From Desulfobulbaceae bacterium (GTDB lineage Bacteria; Desulfobacterota; Desulfobulbia; Desulfobulbales; Desulfocapsaceae): DNA of 64,000 nucleotides. Numbering within the stretch: the stretch's first letter is position 1; every line of letters begins with the position of its first letter. The stretch is from the NCBI GenBank assembly GCA_026988015.1, contig JALSMA010000086.1, positions 17,972 to 81,971 of the forward strand. The letters run 5' to 3'. Shown one piece after another: positions 47,263-55,740 of the stretch. Both the position numbers and the translations under genes were made by a program. Below the pieces are notes generated by a model that was given only the letters and a program-made list of their open reading frames with translations, searched no databases and was not told where the DNA came from.

Positions 47263-49587
47263 TCATTTTTTAGCAACAGGCTTCCAGACAGGTCCCGTTG
47301 CGGTATCAATGATCTGGATTCCCTGCCGGACAAGTTCATCCCGTGCCTCATCGGCTGCCTTCCAGTTTTTCCCCAGCCGCGCCTCTTCGCGGCGCTGAAT
47401 AATGGCATTCACAGCAGGAGCCAGCGGACAGCCCTTGAGTCGGAAAATCTGGAGAATTTCATTCAGCTTGCCAAGGCTATCCAGAATATATTTTTTCTGA
47501 TCCCCGTCCAGATGATTCACATGGAGAATGGGGTTGGTCTGTTTGATAAATGTATACACAGCCGCCATCGCCATGGAGACATTGAGATCATCATCCATGG
47601 CACCAAAAAACTGTTCTTCCATGGCTGAGACATAAGATGCCACTTCCGGATGCGGTTTTCCCGGCGGCAGACAGAGCAGTTTGCAGGTAAACTCGTCAAT
47701 TCGACGCAGCGCAGTGCGCACATTAATCAAGCGCTGGAATGAAAAATCCAGCGGTTTGCGATAATGTACTGAGAGGAGCATAAAGCGAACATCACGCGGT
47801 GTAAAGCCGCGCAACACTGCATCGTTCAAGGTCACCACATTGCCGGCCTCCGATGACATCTTCTTCCCGTCCACCAAAAGCAGCTCCGAGTGCAGCCAGT
47901 ATTTTGCCAGGGGCTTTCCTGTAAGCGCCTCAGCAATGGCTATTTCATTTTCATGGTGAGGAAAGATCAGGTCACGACTGGCCGTATGAATATCCATGGT
48001 TTCGCCAAGGTATCTGGTGGACATGGCAGAACACTCAATATGCCAGCCTGGACGCACATTGCCCCAGTCAGTTTCGTAAAAGATCCCCACTTTCAGTTCA
48101 GCCAGGGTGGATCGCTTGAGCAGGGTAAAATCCCGCGGATTATCCTTTTCATAATTATCAAGATCAACGGTCCTACCCAGCTGAATTTTACTCAGATCAA
48201 TCCCCGAAAGCCGACCATATTTCTTAAATTTGGAGATATCAAAATATATGGACCCATGTTTTTCGTATGCATACCCCTTATGAAGCAGCTTATGGGATAT
48301 TTCTATCATATCCTCCACATGTTCCAGAGCGCGTGGATAATTCGTAGCACGTTTCACCTTCAGAGAATCAATATCCGCCATAAATCCATCAATATAGCGG
48401 GAGGTGAATTCCGCAAGAGACTTGCCTGTCCTGATTGCCCCCTCAATGGTGTTATCATCAAGATCCGTGAAATTCATACATGAATTTACCTCATAACCCT
48501 TGTGTTCAAGATAACGGGTAATAAGGTCCGACACCACCAACCGGCGGCACAGAGACAGATCTGCAGGTTCATACGCTGTGGGGCCACAGGTGTACAGGGT
48601 AACTTTTTTATCACGCTGTGACTGAAACTCCTCTTTCTTCTTGCTCAGGGTGTTAAAAAAACAGAGCCCGGATTTCTTCTCGGTGACATTGTTCTTCCTG
48701 GTAAACAGCGGGGTGGACAGGTAACGCTCCCCGCCGTCCGGAATAATCGTTACAATAAAACCATCTTCAAGTTCTTCGGCCAGCTTCAGGGCACAGAACA
48801 TTGCCGCCCCGCTGCTCATTCCAACCAGCAACCCTTCTTTTCTGGCCAGCATCCGCGCCATGCGAAAGGCATCTTCATCATGAACATTAGCAATTTGATG
48901 TGGAAGGGATTTATCGAAAATACCGGGACGATAAGACTCCTTCATGTTTTTCAGCCCCTGAATTTTATGGCCGAGAAAGGGCTCGACTGCCACAATTTTT
49001 ACCTCAGGATGATGCTCGGAGAACCATTTACAAAGGCCCATCACTGTGCCGGAGGTCCCAAGTGTTGCCACAACATGGCTCAGCTTCCCCCCGGTCTGTT
49101 CCCATATTTCAGGAGCAGTGTTGTCATAGTGCGCCCGCCAGTTAGCCTCATTATTGAATTGATCCGTCAGATAATAGCGTTCCGGATGCTCCCGGGCCAT
49201 AACATAGGCCTTTTCAATGGCACCATCAGTACTGCGTTTTGCTGGAGTGAGAAGGATTTCAGCACCATAGGCCTGCATAATCTGCCTTCTTTCAAGGGAG
49301 GCAGATTCCGGCATAACCAGCTGACAACGATACCCCTTGGCAGCACAGACCATGGCAAGCCCTATACCTGTATTGCCGCTTGTTGCCTCGAGCACAATCT
49401 TATCCTCAGTCAACTCACCGCTGGCTTCTCCTGCTTCAATAAGAGACAGGGAGATCCGTTCCTTCACCGACCCTCCAGGATTGCTGAATTCGAGTTTGGC
49501 GTACACAGGAATATCTGTCTTATTCAGGCGATTCACCCTGATCAGAGGAGTACCGCCAATGGCGTCTAATACTGTATCATATAGCAT
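47263..49587 (-). CDS. Fusion of cysteine synthase (CysK-type PLP domain) with a cysteinyl-tRNA synthetase-like domain
   Basis: N-term IGGTPLIRVNRL..PGGSVKERI..EATSGNTGIGLAMVCAAKG; C-term FNTLSKKKEEF..LYTCGPTAYEP..RPGWHIECSAMSTRYLG..FPHHENEIA..KKMSSEAGN. Confidence 0.92.
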   Translation of the reverse strand: MLYDTVLDAIGGTPLIRVNRLNKTDIPVYAKLEFSNPGGSVKERISLSLIEAGEASGELTEDKIVLEATSGNTGIGLAMVCAAKGYRCQLVMPESASLERRQIMQAYGAEILLTPAKRSTDGAIEKAYVMAREHPERYYLTDQFNNEANWRAHYDNTAPEIWEQTGGKLSHVVATLGTSGTVMGLCKWFSEHHPEVKIVAVEPFLGHKIQGLKNMKESYRPGIFDKSLPHQIANVHDEDAFRMARMLARKEGLLVGMSSGAAMFCALKLAEELEDGFIVTIIPDGGERYLSTPLFTRKNNVTEKKSGLCFFNTLSKKKEEFQSQRDKKVTLYTCGPTAYEPADLSLCRRLVVSDLITRYLEHKGYEVNSCMNFTDLDDNTIEGAIRTGKSLAEFTSRYIDGFMADIDSLKVKRATNYPRALEHVEDMIEISHKLLHKGYAYEKHGSIYFDISKFKKYGRLSGIDLSKIQLGRTVDLDNYEKDNPRDFTLLKRSTLAELKVGIFYETDWGNVRPGWHIECSAMSTRYLGETMDIHTASRDLIFPHHENEIAIAEALTGKPLAKYWLHSELLLVDGKKMSSEAGNVVTLNDAVLRGFTPRDVRFMLLSVHYRKPLDFSFQRLINVRTALRRIDEFTCKLLCLPPGKPHPEVASYVSAMEEQFFGAMDDDLNVSMAMAAVYTFIKQTNPILHVNHLDGDQKKYILDSLGKLNEILQIFRLKGCPLAPAVNAIIQRREEARLGKNWKAADEARDELVRQGIQIIDTATGPVWKPVAKK

Positions 49588-49640
49588 AATAGTTAGTTAT
49601 CTTGGTTTTGACCTTTTTATATATGTATTTTAAAGGAATA

Positions 49641-50111
49641 TTACATTTTCTTACAGGCCCGGGAAAGATACCAGAAACGAAAGAGAGCCTCACGCGCATC
49701 TTTATCAGAAATGGACCCGACGCATGACTCAAATGCTGCAATATCAGCAGCAAGTGGTTGCTGATATCGCAATGCGGGCTCACTGCTTCCTTCATCCTCC
49801 ATCGCTTTCTCTGCAACACAGAAACGCAGCCCCTTCAAACGGGTTTTTCTCAATGAGCTATTCAATTTTTCCAATGTGAAAACAGTCTGATATTGAAACT
49901 GCTGCAGCCAGGATGAATTTTCGGCCTCAAGCCATAAAACCCGCTTCACGATTTTCAACGGACGACAGTGCGCAGCCATATCTTCATCCACAAGTTCCTG
50001 CCAGTTTACAAAAATTGAATGGAGATCAAGCTGATCTTCCCAGCCCCGCTGCCGGGTTATCTGCGGGAGAAGGAGCGCCAGGCCCTGTAATGTTTTACTA
50101 TTTTCTTTCAT
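49641..50111 (-). CDS. DUF721 / DciA-like protein
   Basis: FVNWQELVDEDMAAHCRPLKIVKRVLWLEAENSSWLQQFQYQTVFTLEKLNSSL. Confidence 0.7.
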   Translation of the reverse strand: MKENSKTLQGLALLLPQITRQRGWEDQLDLHSIFVNWQELVDEDMAAHCRPLKIVKRVLWLEAENSSWLQQFQYQTVFTLEKLNSSLRKTRLKGLRFCVAEKAMEDEGSSEPALRYQQPLAADIAAFESCVGSISDKDAREALFRFWYLSRACKKM

Positions 50112-50114
50112 TAT

Positions 50115-50165
50115 CCTGAATCCGTGACAGCTTCGTGATTGTTTTTTTTGATAACATATTAAAAC
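50115..50165 (+). repeat. Dispersed intergenic element family 1, copy 9 left half
   Basis: cctgaatccgtgacagcttcgtgattgttttttttgataacatattaaaa. Confidence 0.75.
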
Positions 50166-50173
50166 CTGCTTAC

Positions 50174-50235
50174 CACCGAAGCTCAGCTTTTACCGGTATC
50201 AGGTGCAGAAACTCACTCCCGTTGACAAAAAATCG
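50174..50235 (+). repeat. Dispersed repeat family 3, copy 2
   Basis: accaccgaagctcagcttttaccggtatcaggtgcagaaactcactcccgttgacaaaaaa. Confidence 0.7.
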
Positions 50236-50465
50236 TCAGTTTTTCGAGCAGTTATAGCCCACGGGAGCGGGACCCTACAATAGCAATTTGTTGTTGCCTG
50301 GGCTTTCGTGGTAACTATGTATTAAAATGCAGATACAAAATCACAAATCAAGCATGAAAAAAAAACATTTGCCCCCTTCAGGGGTTAGCTGCCGATACAT
50401 CCTGTTACCTTTGTCCTCATTGACAGAGCACATTTGAAAAATTTACACAGGCCACTATAACCAAC

Positions 50466-50518
50466 GTACTCAAAAAAAACCAGACTGCATCACCATTGAA
50501 GGCTCACGGATTCAGGTA
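50466..50518 (+). repeat. Dispersed intergenic element family 1, copy 9 right half
   Basis: gtactcaaaaaaaaccagactgcatcaccattgaaggctcacggattcaggta. Confidence 0.75.
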
Positions 50519-50546
50519 CTTCTCATCAATAAAAACTGCAAAAATG

Positions 50547-50589
50547 GGTATATTTACCTATTGACTTAAATAACAGAGATTCTTATATT
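50547..50589 (+). promoter_or_regulatory. EPS-locus promoter 1 with GGTA-N4-TACC palindrome
   Basis: GGTA TATT TACC TA TTGACT N17 TATATT. Confidence 0.8.
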
Positions 50590-50646
50590 AACGACATAAA
50601 TGGGCACTTTAACATGGCAACAACAACAATATTTCAGGAGTTTCGT

Positions 50647-51084
50647 ATGAAGACGTTAGTCATATCAACGATTCTGGGCGTTTTACTTGCTTCTCCGGTC
50701 TTCGCTGACTGGATTGAGGACTTTTCGGTAAATTTCCAAAATCAGGGTATTGAAGTTGCCGTTCCAAAGGCATTGGAACAGGGTAAAACTCCAGAGGATA
50801 TCGTTGAGGAAGGGCTGAAACTCACCGACCTCAACCCACAAAACCTTCTCAAGGCACTCTACTGTTCTGGTGCAAGTGGTGATGACATCAAGCTTGCCGC
50901 AGATAAAAATGGAATCTCCGAGATTATCGTTGTGGCGGCATTTAAGAAGAGCGTAGTTGAGTGTGGCGATCAGGTTGCCGATACCCAGGCATACACCCCC
51001 GTTGCAGCTGGCCCCCGGTTTGCCGGAATGCCCTCTCCAGGCGCCCGTAACGGTTCCAGCTTTGCGAGCCCATCCACATTCTAA
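50647..51084 (+). CDS. Small secreted protein of unknown function at head of EPS locus
   Basis: RBS aggag; signal peptide MKTLVISTILGVLLASPVFA; C-terminal low-complexity tail. Confidence 0.75.
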   Translation: MKTLVISTILGVLLASPVFADWIEDFSVNFQNQGIEVAVPKALEQGKTPEDIVEEGLKLTDLNPQNLLKALYCSGASGDDIKLAADKNGISEIIVVAAFKKSVVECGDQVADTQAYTPVAAGPRFAGMPSPGARNGSSFASPSTF

Positions 51085-51105
51085 TTTCCTCGACTTTACG
51101 ACCTG

Positions 51106-51140
51106 AGCTCTGTATCCCACAGGTGTACAGAGCTTTTTTT
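51106..51140 (+). terminator. Intrinsic terminator between the small secreted protein and the EPS operon
   Basis: AGCTCTGTA - tcccacaggtg - TACAGAGCT TTTTTT. Confidence 0.88.
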
Positions 51141-51182
51141 TGCTGACGTTTTTTTATCACACCAAAAAAGAAGACTATACCT

Positions 51183-52565
51183 ATGAAGCACTTACCTTCT
51201 CTCTTTTTCGCAGCTTTACTCCTCTCCGGAACAACGGTTACAGCTCAGGAATTAACAGTAAATAAGATGGATGTGGTGGAGAACTTGCCTGACATGCCCA
51301 TGGGACAGACAACGGATACTATTTCACTCCTTCCCGAAGACGAGGCCGGACAGCAGATAGACAGTGATCTCTTCGGAACAGAGGGCGGTGGATACGCCCA
51401 TCCATTCATCAGTATCAGCGGAGAGTACACCGACAACCTCTACAATGTTGACCTGGACACCACAAGTAACTTTCTCACCACCATATCTCCAGGGATCTGG
51501 TTTTCAGTCCCCCGCAGAAAAGAAGTCCCCCTCCATGTTGCTCCCAATAATACTTCTGCAGGTGGACTGCAGACAGGACTTCCAGATTACGAAAGTTTCG
51601 ATCGCATCAATGCTTATGTTCTCGGCGCCTTGGATTACAAAATGTATTCAGACGACTCTGATCTCAATGACTGGGGTGGAATTGGAGAAGGTTTGTTCCG
51701 CTATAACCTGCGTGGTGGTCTATCACTCGGTATCGTTGACCGCTTCACCAGGGGTCAGGATCGTTTCGACATAGGCAGCTCAACAGCAGAGCAGCTTCGC
51801 ATGTACTATTCCAACATCGCCATAGCTGATGCCGATTGGCTCTTCACTGAGAAACTTCGGGCCAAAATTGAATATTCCAACTTCTACCTCAACTATGATG
51901 ACCAGATTGATGAGTTCATGAACAGAAGTGATAATTCATTTTCTGTTTACGGATTTTTCAACTACAGCATGAAAACCGCACTGTTCCTGCAATACCAGTA
52001 TATTGATGTCAGCTATGACACCGCTGATTTAAAAGATAATGAACAGGACTTTATCTACGGTGGTATTAACTGGGTTTCCTCTGCAAAGACCTCTTTCCGG
52101 TTCAAAGCCGGTTATCAGCAGCGAACCTACAAGAATTCCATCGTTGATGCCCTTGTTGAGGAGTCTGATTCGGTAAAAAATGATGGTTTTGCCCTGGAAC
52201 TCGCATTCCAGTACAAAGTCACCGATAAAACCGGTATAACCCTTGGGGCAAGTAATAAACTCGAGGAAAGTGACAGCTACGATGCCCTTAACAAAGATGT
52301 TATCGCCGCAACATTCCGCTATGAGCAGGAGTTCACCGAAAGATTCACCGGTACCTTGAGTCTGCTCTACGAAAATGCTGACTATGGAATGAGAGACGGC
52401 AGTCGAGATGAAGACCGATATGTTGTACGACCTGCCCTCCAATACGTCCTGAAAGACTGGTTAATGGCCGAAGTTTCCTATATGTACGACACCAGAGATT
52501 CCTCTGACGATTATTTTGACTATTCCTCAAACACCATTTCCTTTAGTTTGAATTCTGCGCTATAA
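51183..52565 (+). CDS. Outer-membrane beta-barrel protein of exopolysaccharide locus
   Basis: Signal peptide; repeated beta-strand pattern, EYTDNLYN...; precedes polysaccharide export gene. Confidence 0.75.
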   Translation: MKHLPSLFFAALLLSGTTVTAQELTVNKMDVVENLPDMPMGQTTDTISLLPEDEAGQQIDSDLFGTEGGGYAHPFISISGEYTDNLYNVDLDTTSNFLTTISPGIWFSVPRRKEVPLHVAPNNTSAGGLQTGLPDYESFDRINAYVLGALDYKMYSDDSDLNDWGGIGEGLFRYNLRGGLSLGIVDRFTRGQDRFDIGSSTAEQLRMYYSNIAIADADWLFTEKLRAKIEYSNFYLNYDDQIDEFMNRSDNSFSVYGFFNYSMKTALFLQYQYIDVSYDTADLKDNEQDFIYGGINWVSSAKTSFRFKAGYQQRTYKNSIVDALVEESDSVKNDGFALELAFQYKVTDKTGITLGASNKLEESDSYDALNKDVIAATFRYEQEFTERFTGTLSLLYENADYGMRDGSRDEDRYVVRPALQYVLKDWLMAEVSYMYDTRDSSDDYFDYSSNTISFSLNSAL

Positions 52566-52634
52566 TAGGTCAAATACTTGCCCTCCCTGCCAGATATATT
52601 ATTGCTGTCTGACGCAACAAAGTAAGAACCTATA

Positions 52635-53432
52635 ATGCAGAAAAAGCCTTTTATTTTTACCGCAGTTTTTGTCGTACTTATCTGTCTGTTTATCTCTCGC
52701 AATGCCCCTGCTGAAAACTACATCGTGGGTCCCGGCGATGTCCTTATGGTCGATGTCTATGATCATGATGACCTCCAGAAAACGGTACGGGTTTCCAACG
52801 ACGGATCCATCGTCATTCCCTTTATCGGTCGGGTGCATGTGGGTGGTCTGACCATCCCGGAGGTTACAGAAAAGCTCACCTCCCTTCTTGCAGATGGGTA
52901 CATTGTTAACCCTCAAGTCAATATCTTCATCAAAGAGTTTCGTTCAAAGAAAGCGGTGATTCTTGGCCACATCAACAAACCGGGAATCGCAGAATTACGC
53001 GGCACCACAAGCTTTCTTGAGATTATTTCCCAGGCTGGCGGACTGCGGGAAGGCGCAGGAGATACCGCCACCATAAAAAGAAACAAGAACGGCAAGCAGG
53101 AAGTACTAATCGTTAATATCAAATCCATAGTGGAAGGCGGCGATCTCAGTCAGAACATTCTTATTCAGGATGGCGATACCGTCTATATCCCCAAAGGCGG
53201 GATGTGTTATGTCACCGGAGAAGTTGGCGATCCCGACGCATACCCCTGCGACAAAGACACCACGGTCCTGAAACTTATCGCCCGGGCCGGCGGGTTCACC
53301 GGGAAGGCATCGAAATCAAGTGTCCGCATTGTGCGAATTGTTGACAACAAAAAAACAACGCTCAGAGATGTGGACCTTAACACCTCAGTTCTTGCCAATG
53401 ATATCATCGTTGTTCCTGAAAGCTTCTTCTAA
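52635..53432 (+). CDS. Polysaccharide export protein (Wza/GfcE family, SLBB)
   Basis: YIVGPGDVLMVDVYDHDDLQKTVRVSNDGSIVIPFIGRVHVGGLTIPEVTEKL. Confidence 0.93.
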   Translation: MQKKPFIFTAVFVVLICLFISRNAPAENYIVGPGDVLMVDVYDHDDLQKTVRVSNDGSIVIPFIGRVHVGGLTIPEVTEKLTSLLADGYIVNPQVNIFIKEFRSKKAVILGHINKPGIAELRGTTSFLEIISQAGGLREGAGDTATIKRNKNGKQEVLIVNIKSIVEGGDLSQNILIQDGDTVYIPKGGMCYVTGEVGDPDAYPCDKDTTVLKLIARAGGFTGKASKSSVRIVRIVDNKKTTLRDVDLNTSVLANDIIVVPESFF

Positions 53433-53452
53433 ATACACAGATCATAGACACC

Positions 53453-55675
53453 ATGAATAACACTTTCTCCATCCAGCCCGGCAGTGAAGAACCACAGGAA
53501 CAGGAGATACACCTCCGAGATTATCTCAGCATTATCACAAAGCGTAAAACAACCGTCATCACCTTTTTCATCATTGTTTTCCTCATTGTCCTGATAAAAA
53601 CCTACACCACCACTCCGCTCTACACCGCTTCCTCTCAGGTCCTCATAGAGCGAAATTTCGGAGACAGCGCCCTCGACTCTTCTCCATATGCTCGCTGGGA
53701 CCCCGATTTTCTTGCAACCCAGTTTGAATTAATTAAAAGCCCTAATGTGACCCGGCGTGTGGTCAGCACCCTCAAACTTGACACCAAGTATAAACACTAC
53801 TTCCTGAAAGAGAAAAAAGAAGGCCTGTTCAGTTTTATTTCCACTGCTAAAACCGGGCTCAAAGATTTCATCAAAGGACTGCTTCCGGCACAAGAGACCG
53901 ATCCAGAATCCCTGGCATCCGACAATAATCTCCTTGTCAGTGCAGAACCGGTAACAGACGCTGACAGAATTGCCTCAATGATCAGGGCTAACCTGTCAAT
54001 CAAACCCGTCACCAACACCAAGACCGTTGTAATCAGCTTCAGTCATAAGAATCCTGCTATGGCCAAACTGGTGATGGACTCCATTGTCAAGGCGTATACC
54101 GATGAAATCTTAGAAATAAAACTTGCCTCCAGCAGCTATTCACTACAGTGGATGACCAGCAAGGCTGACGAAGAGCGTAAAAGACTGGAAAAGTCCGAGC
54201 TGGCCCTGCAACAGTACATGCGCGATAATGACCTTGTCACCGTCGAAAACAAGCTCGCCGTCTACCCACAGAGACTCAGTGAATTCAGTTCTCAACTCTC
54301 CAAGGCTCAGGGAACCCTGAAAGAACTGGAAGCATTACACAACCAGATACAAAAACTGGGCAATGATTATAAGAATATTGAAACAATCTCCGTATTTGCC
54401 AAGAATCCGGTCCTTCAAAGTCTGCGCGAAAAGATATTTGCAGTCGAGCAGAAGATAAAAGATCTCTCGAAGAAATACGGTTACAAGCATCCTGTGATGA
54501 TCAATGCCAAAGCCGAACGCGACCTCCTCCTGAAGGAAAAAGATTTTGAAATAAACAGGATAATCGACGCAACCCGCAATGCTTACGAACTGGCAGAATC
54601 AAAAGTTGCCAGCCTCAAACAACTGCTGGCCAGCACCAAACAGGAGATACTGAATATCAACGAGCGCTTTACCCAGTATTCCATCATGAAACGTGAGGTG
54701 GACATGAACCGGGTCCTCTATGACGCGCTCACCTCCAGCATCAATAAAGCCGGGGTCACCAAGCAATCTCAGGATGTAAAAATCTGGGTAGTACGAGAAG
54801 CCCAACTCCCCACCGCGCCATCCAAACCAAACAAAAAACGAAACCTGGCTCTTGGGGTCATCTTGGGCCTCTTTGGTGGTATCGGCGTCGCCTTTTTCAT
54901 TGAGTACCTGGATAACAATGTCAAAGATGGAAAAGATATAGAGCAGCGTTTTGACATAACTGTGCTTGGAACTGTTGAAGAACTCAAAGCCCCTGATGAA
55001 TCCATTGAAACCCATCTCGTTAAACACCCTCTGTCACCTCTGGCTGAGAATTACCGTCTTATTCGTTCCGGACTGCTTCTTTCATCTCCTGACCATCCGC
55101 CACGATCAATCCTGGTGACCAGTATGTCGCCCAAGGAGGGGAAGACTGTCACCACCTGCAACCTTGCAAGAATCCTTGCCAAGAACAATAAAAATGTCCT
55201 TATCATCGACTGTGACATGCGCCGACCACGCACCCACAACCTCTTTAAAATTCCCAACTCCACAGGACTCAGTAATTACCTGTCCGGCAATACCGACAGA
55301 GACCTCATTAAAACCATCCCCAATGAGCCCATTTCACTCATTACTTCCGGGCCTATTCCCCCCAACCCTGCTGAATTACTGCAGTCAGACAGGATGAAGA
55401 CACTCATGAGGGAGATGTTGAAGAAGTTCGATTTTGTTCTTCTCGATTCCCCTCCCCTGCTTCGAGTCACAGACAGTCTCAGCATCAGCACCATTGTTGA
55501 TGGCATCCTGCTCGTCGCCAGATCGAGACAGACAACCTATGATTCCCTGGAAAGCGGCTTGAGAAAATTACACGATATCCACGCACCAGTTCTCGGTATT
55601 GTACTCAACAGGCTTGTTAAATCGAGAAAGCAGTCAGGATATTATGGATACTATGAGTACTACAACAAAGAATAG
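53453..55675 (+). CDS. Wzz-type chain-length determinant fused to BY-kinase (EPS biosynthesis tyrosine autokinase)
   Basis: Wzz domain; SILVTSMSPKEGKTVTTCNLARILAKNNKNVLIIDCDMRRPR; FVLLDSPPLL; C-term Tyr cluster YYGYYEYYNKE. Confidence 0.95.
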   Translation: MNNTFSIQPGSEEPQEQEIHLRDYLSIITKRKTTVITFFIIVFLIVLIKTYTTTPLYTASSQVLIERNFGDSALDSSPYARWDPDFLATQFELIKSPNVTRRVVSTLKLDTKYKHYFLKEKKEGLFSFISTAKTGLKDFIKGLLPAQETDPESLASDNNLLVSAEPVTDADRIASMIRANLSIKPVTNTKTVVISFSHKNPAMAKLVMDSIVKAYTDEILEIKLASSSYSLQWMTSKADEERKRLEKSELALQQYMRDNDLVTVENKLAVYPQRLSEFSSQLSKAQGTLKELEALHNQIQKLGNDYKNIETISVFAKNPVLQSLREKIFAVEQKIKDLSKKYGYKHPVMINAKAERDLLLKEKDFEINRIIDATRNAYELAESKVASLKQLLASTKQEILNINERFTQYSIMKREVDMNRVLYDALTSSINKAGVTKQSQDVKIWVVREAQLPTAPSKPNKKRNLALGVILGLFGGIGVAFFIEYLDNNVKDGKDIEQRFDITVLGTVEELKAPDESIETHLVKHPLSPLAENYRLIRSGLLLSSPDHPPRSILVTSMSPKEGKTVTTCNLARILAKNNKNVLIIDCDMRRPRTHNLFKIPNSTGLSNYLSGNTDRDLIKTIPNEPISLITSGPIPPNPAELLQSDRMKTLMREMLKKFDFVLLDSPPLLRVTDSLSISTIVDGILLVARSRQTTYDSLESGLRKLHDIHAPVLGIVLNRLVKSRKQSGYYGYYEYYNKE

Positions 55676-55740
55676 TTCCAACGTTAACCGGAGGCTGAAC
55701 TGACGATTCGCCATTTTCTCTTTGCACAGGGCAGATACTT

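Noticed and set aside
48880-49569. 229-aa plus-strand ORF
   Set aside because: Antisense to the CysK-CysRS fusion; shadow ORF.
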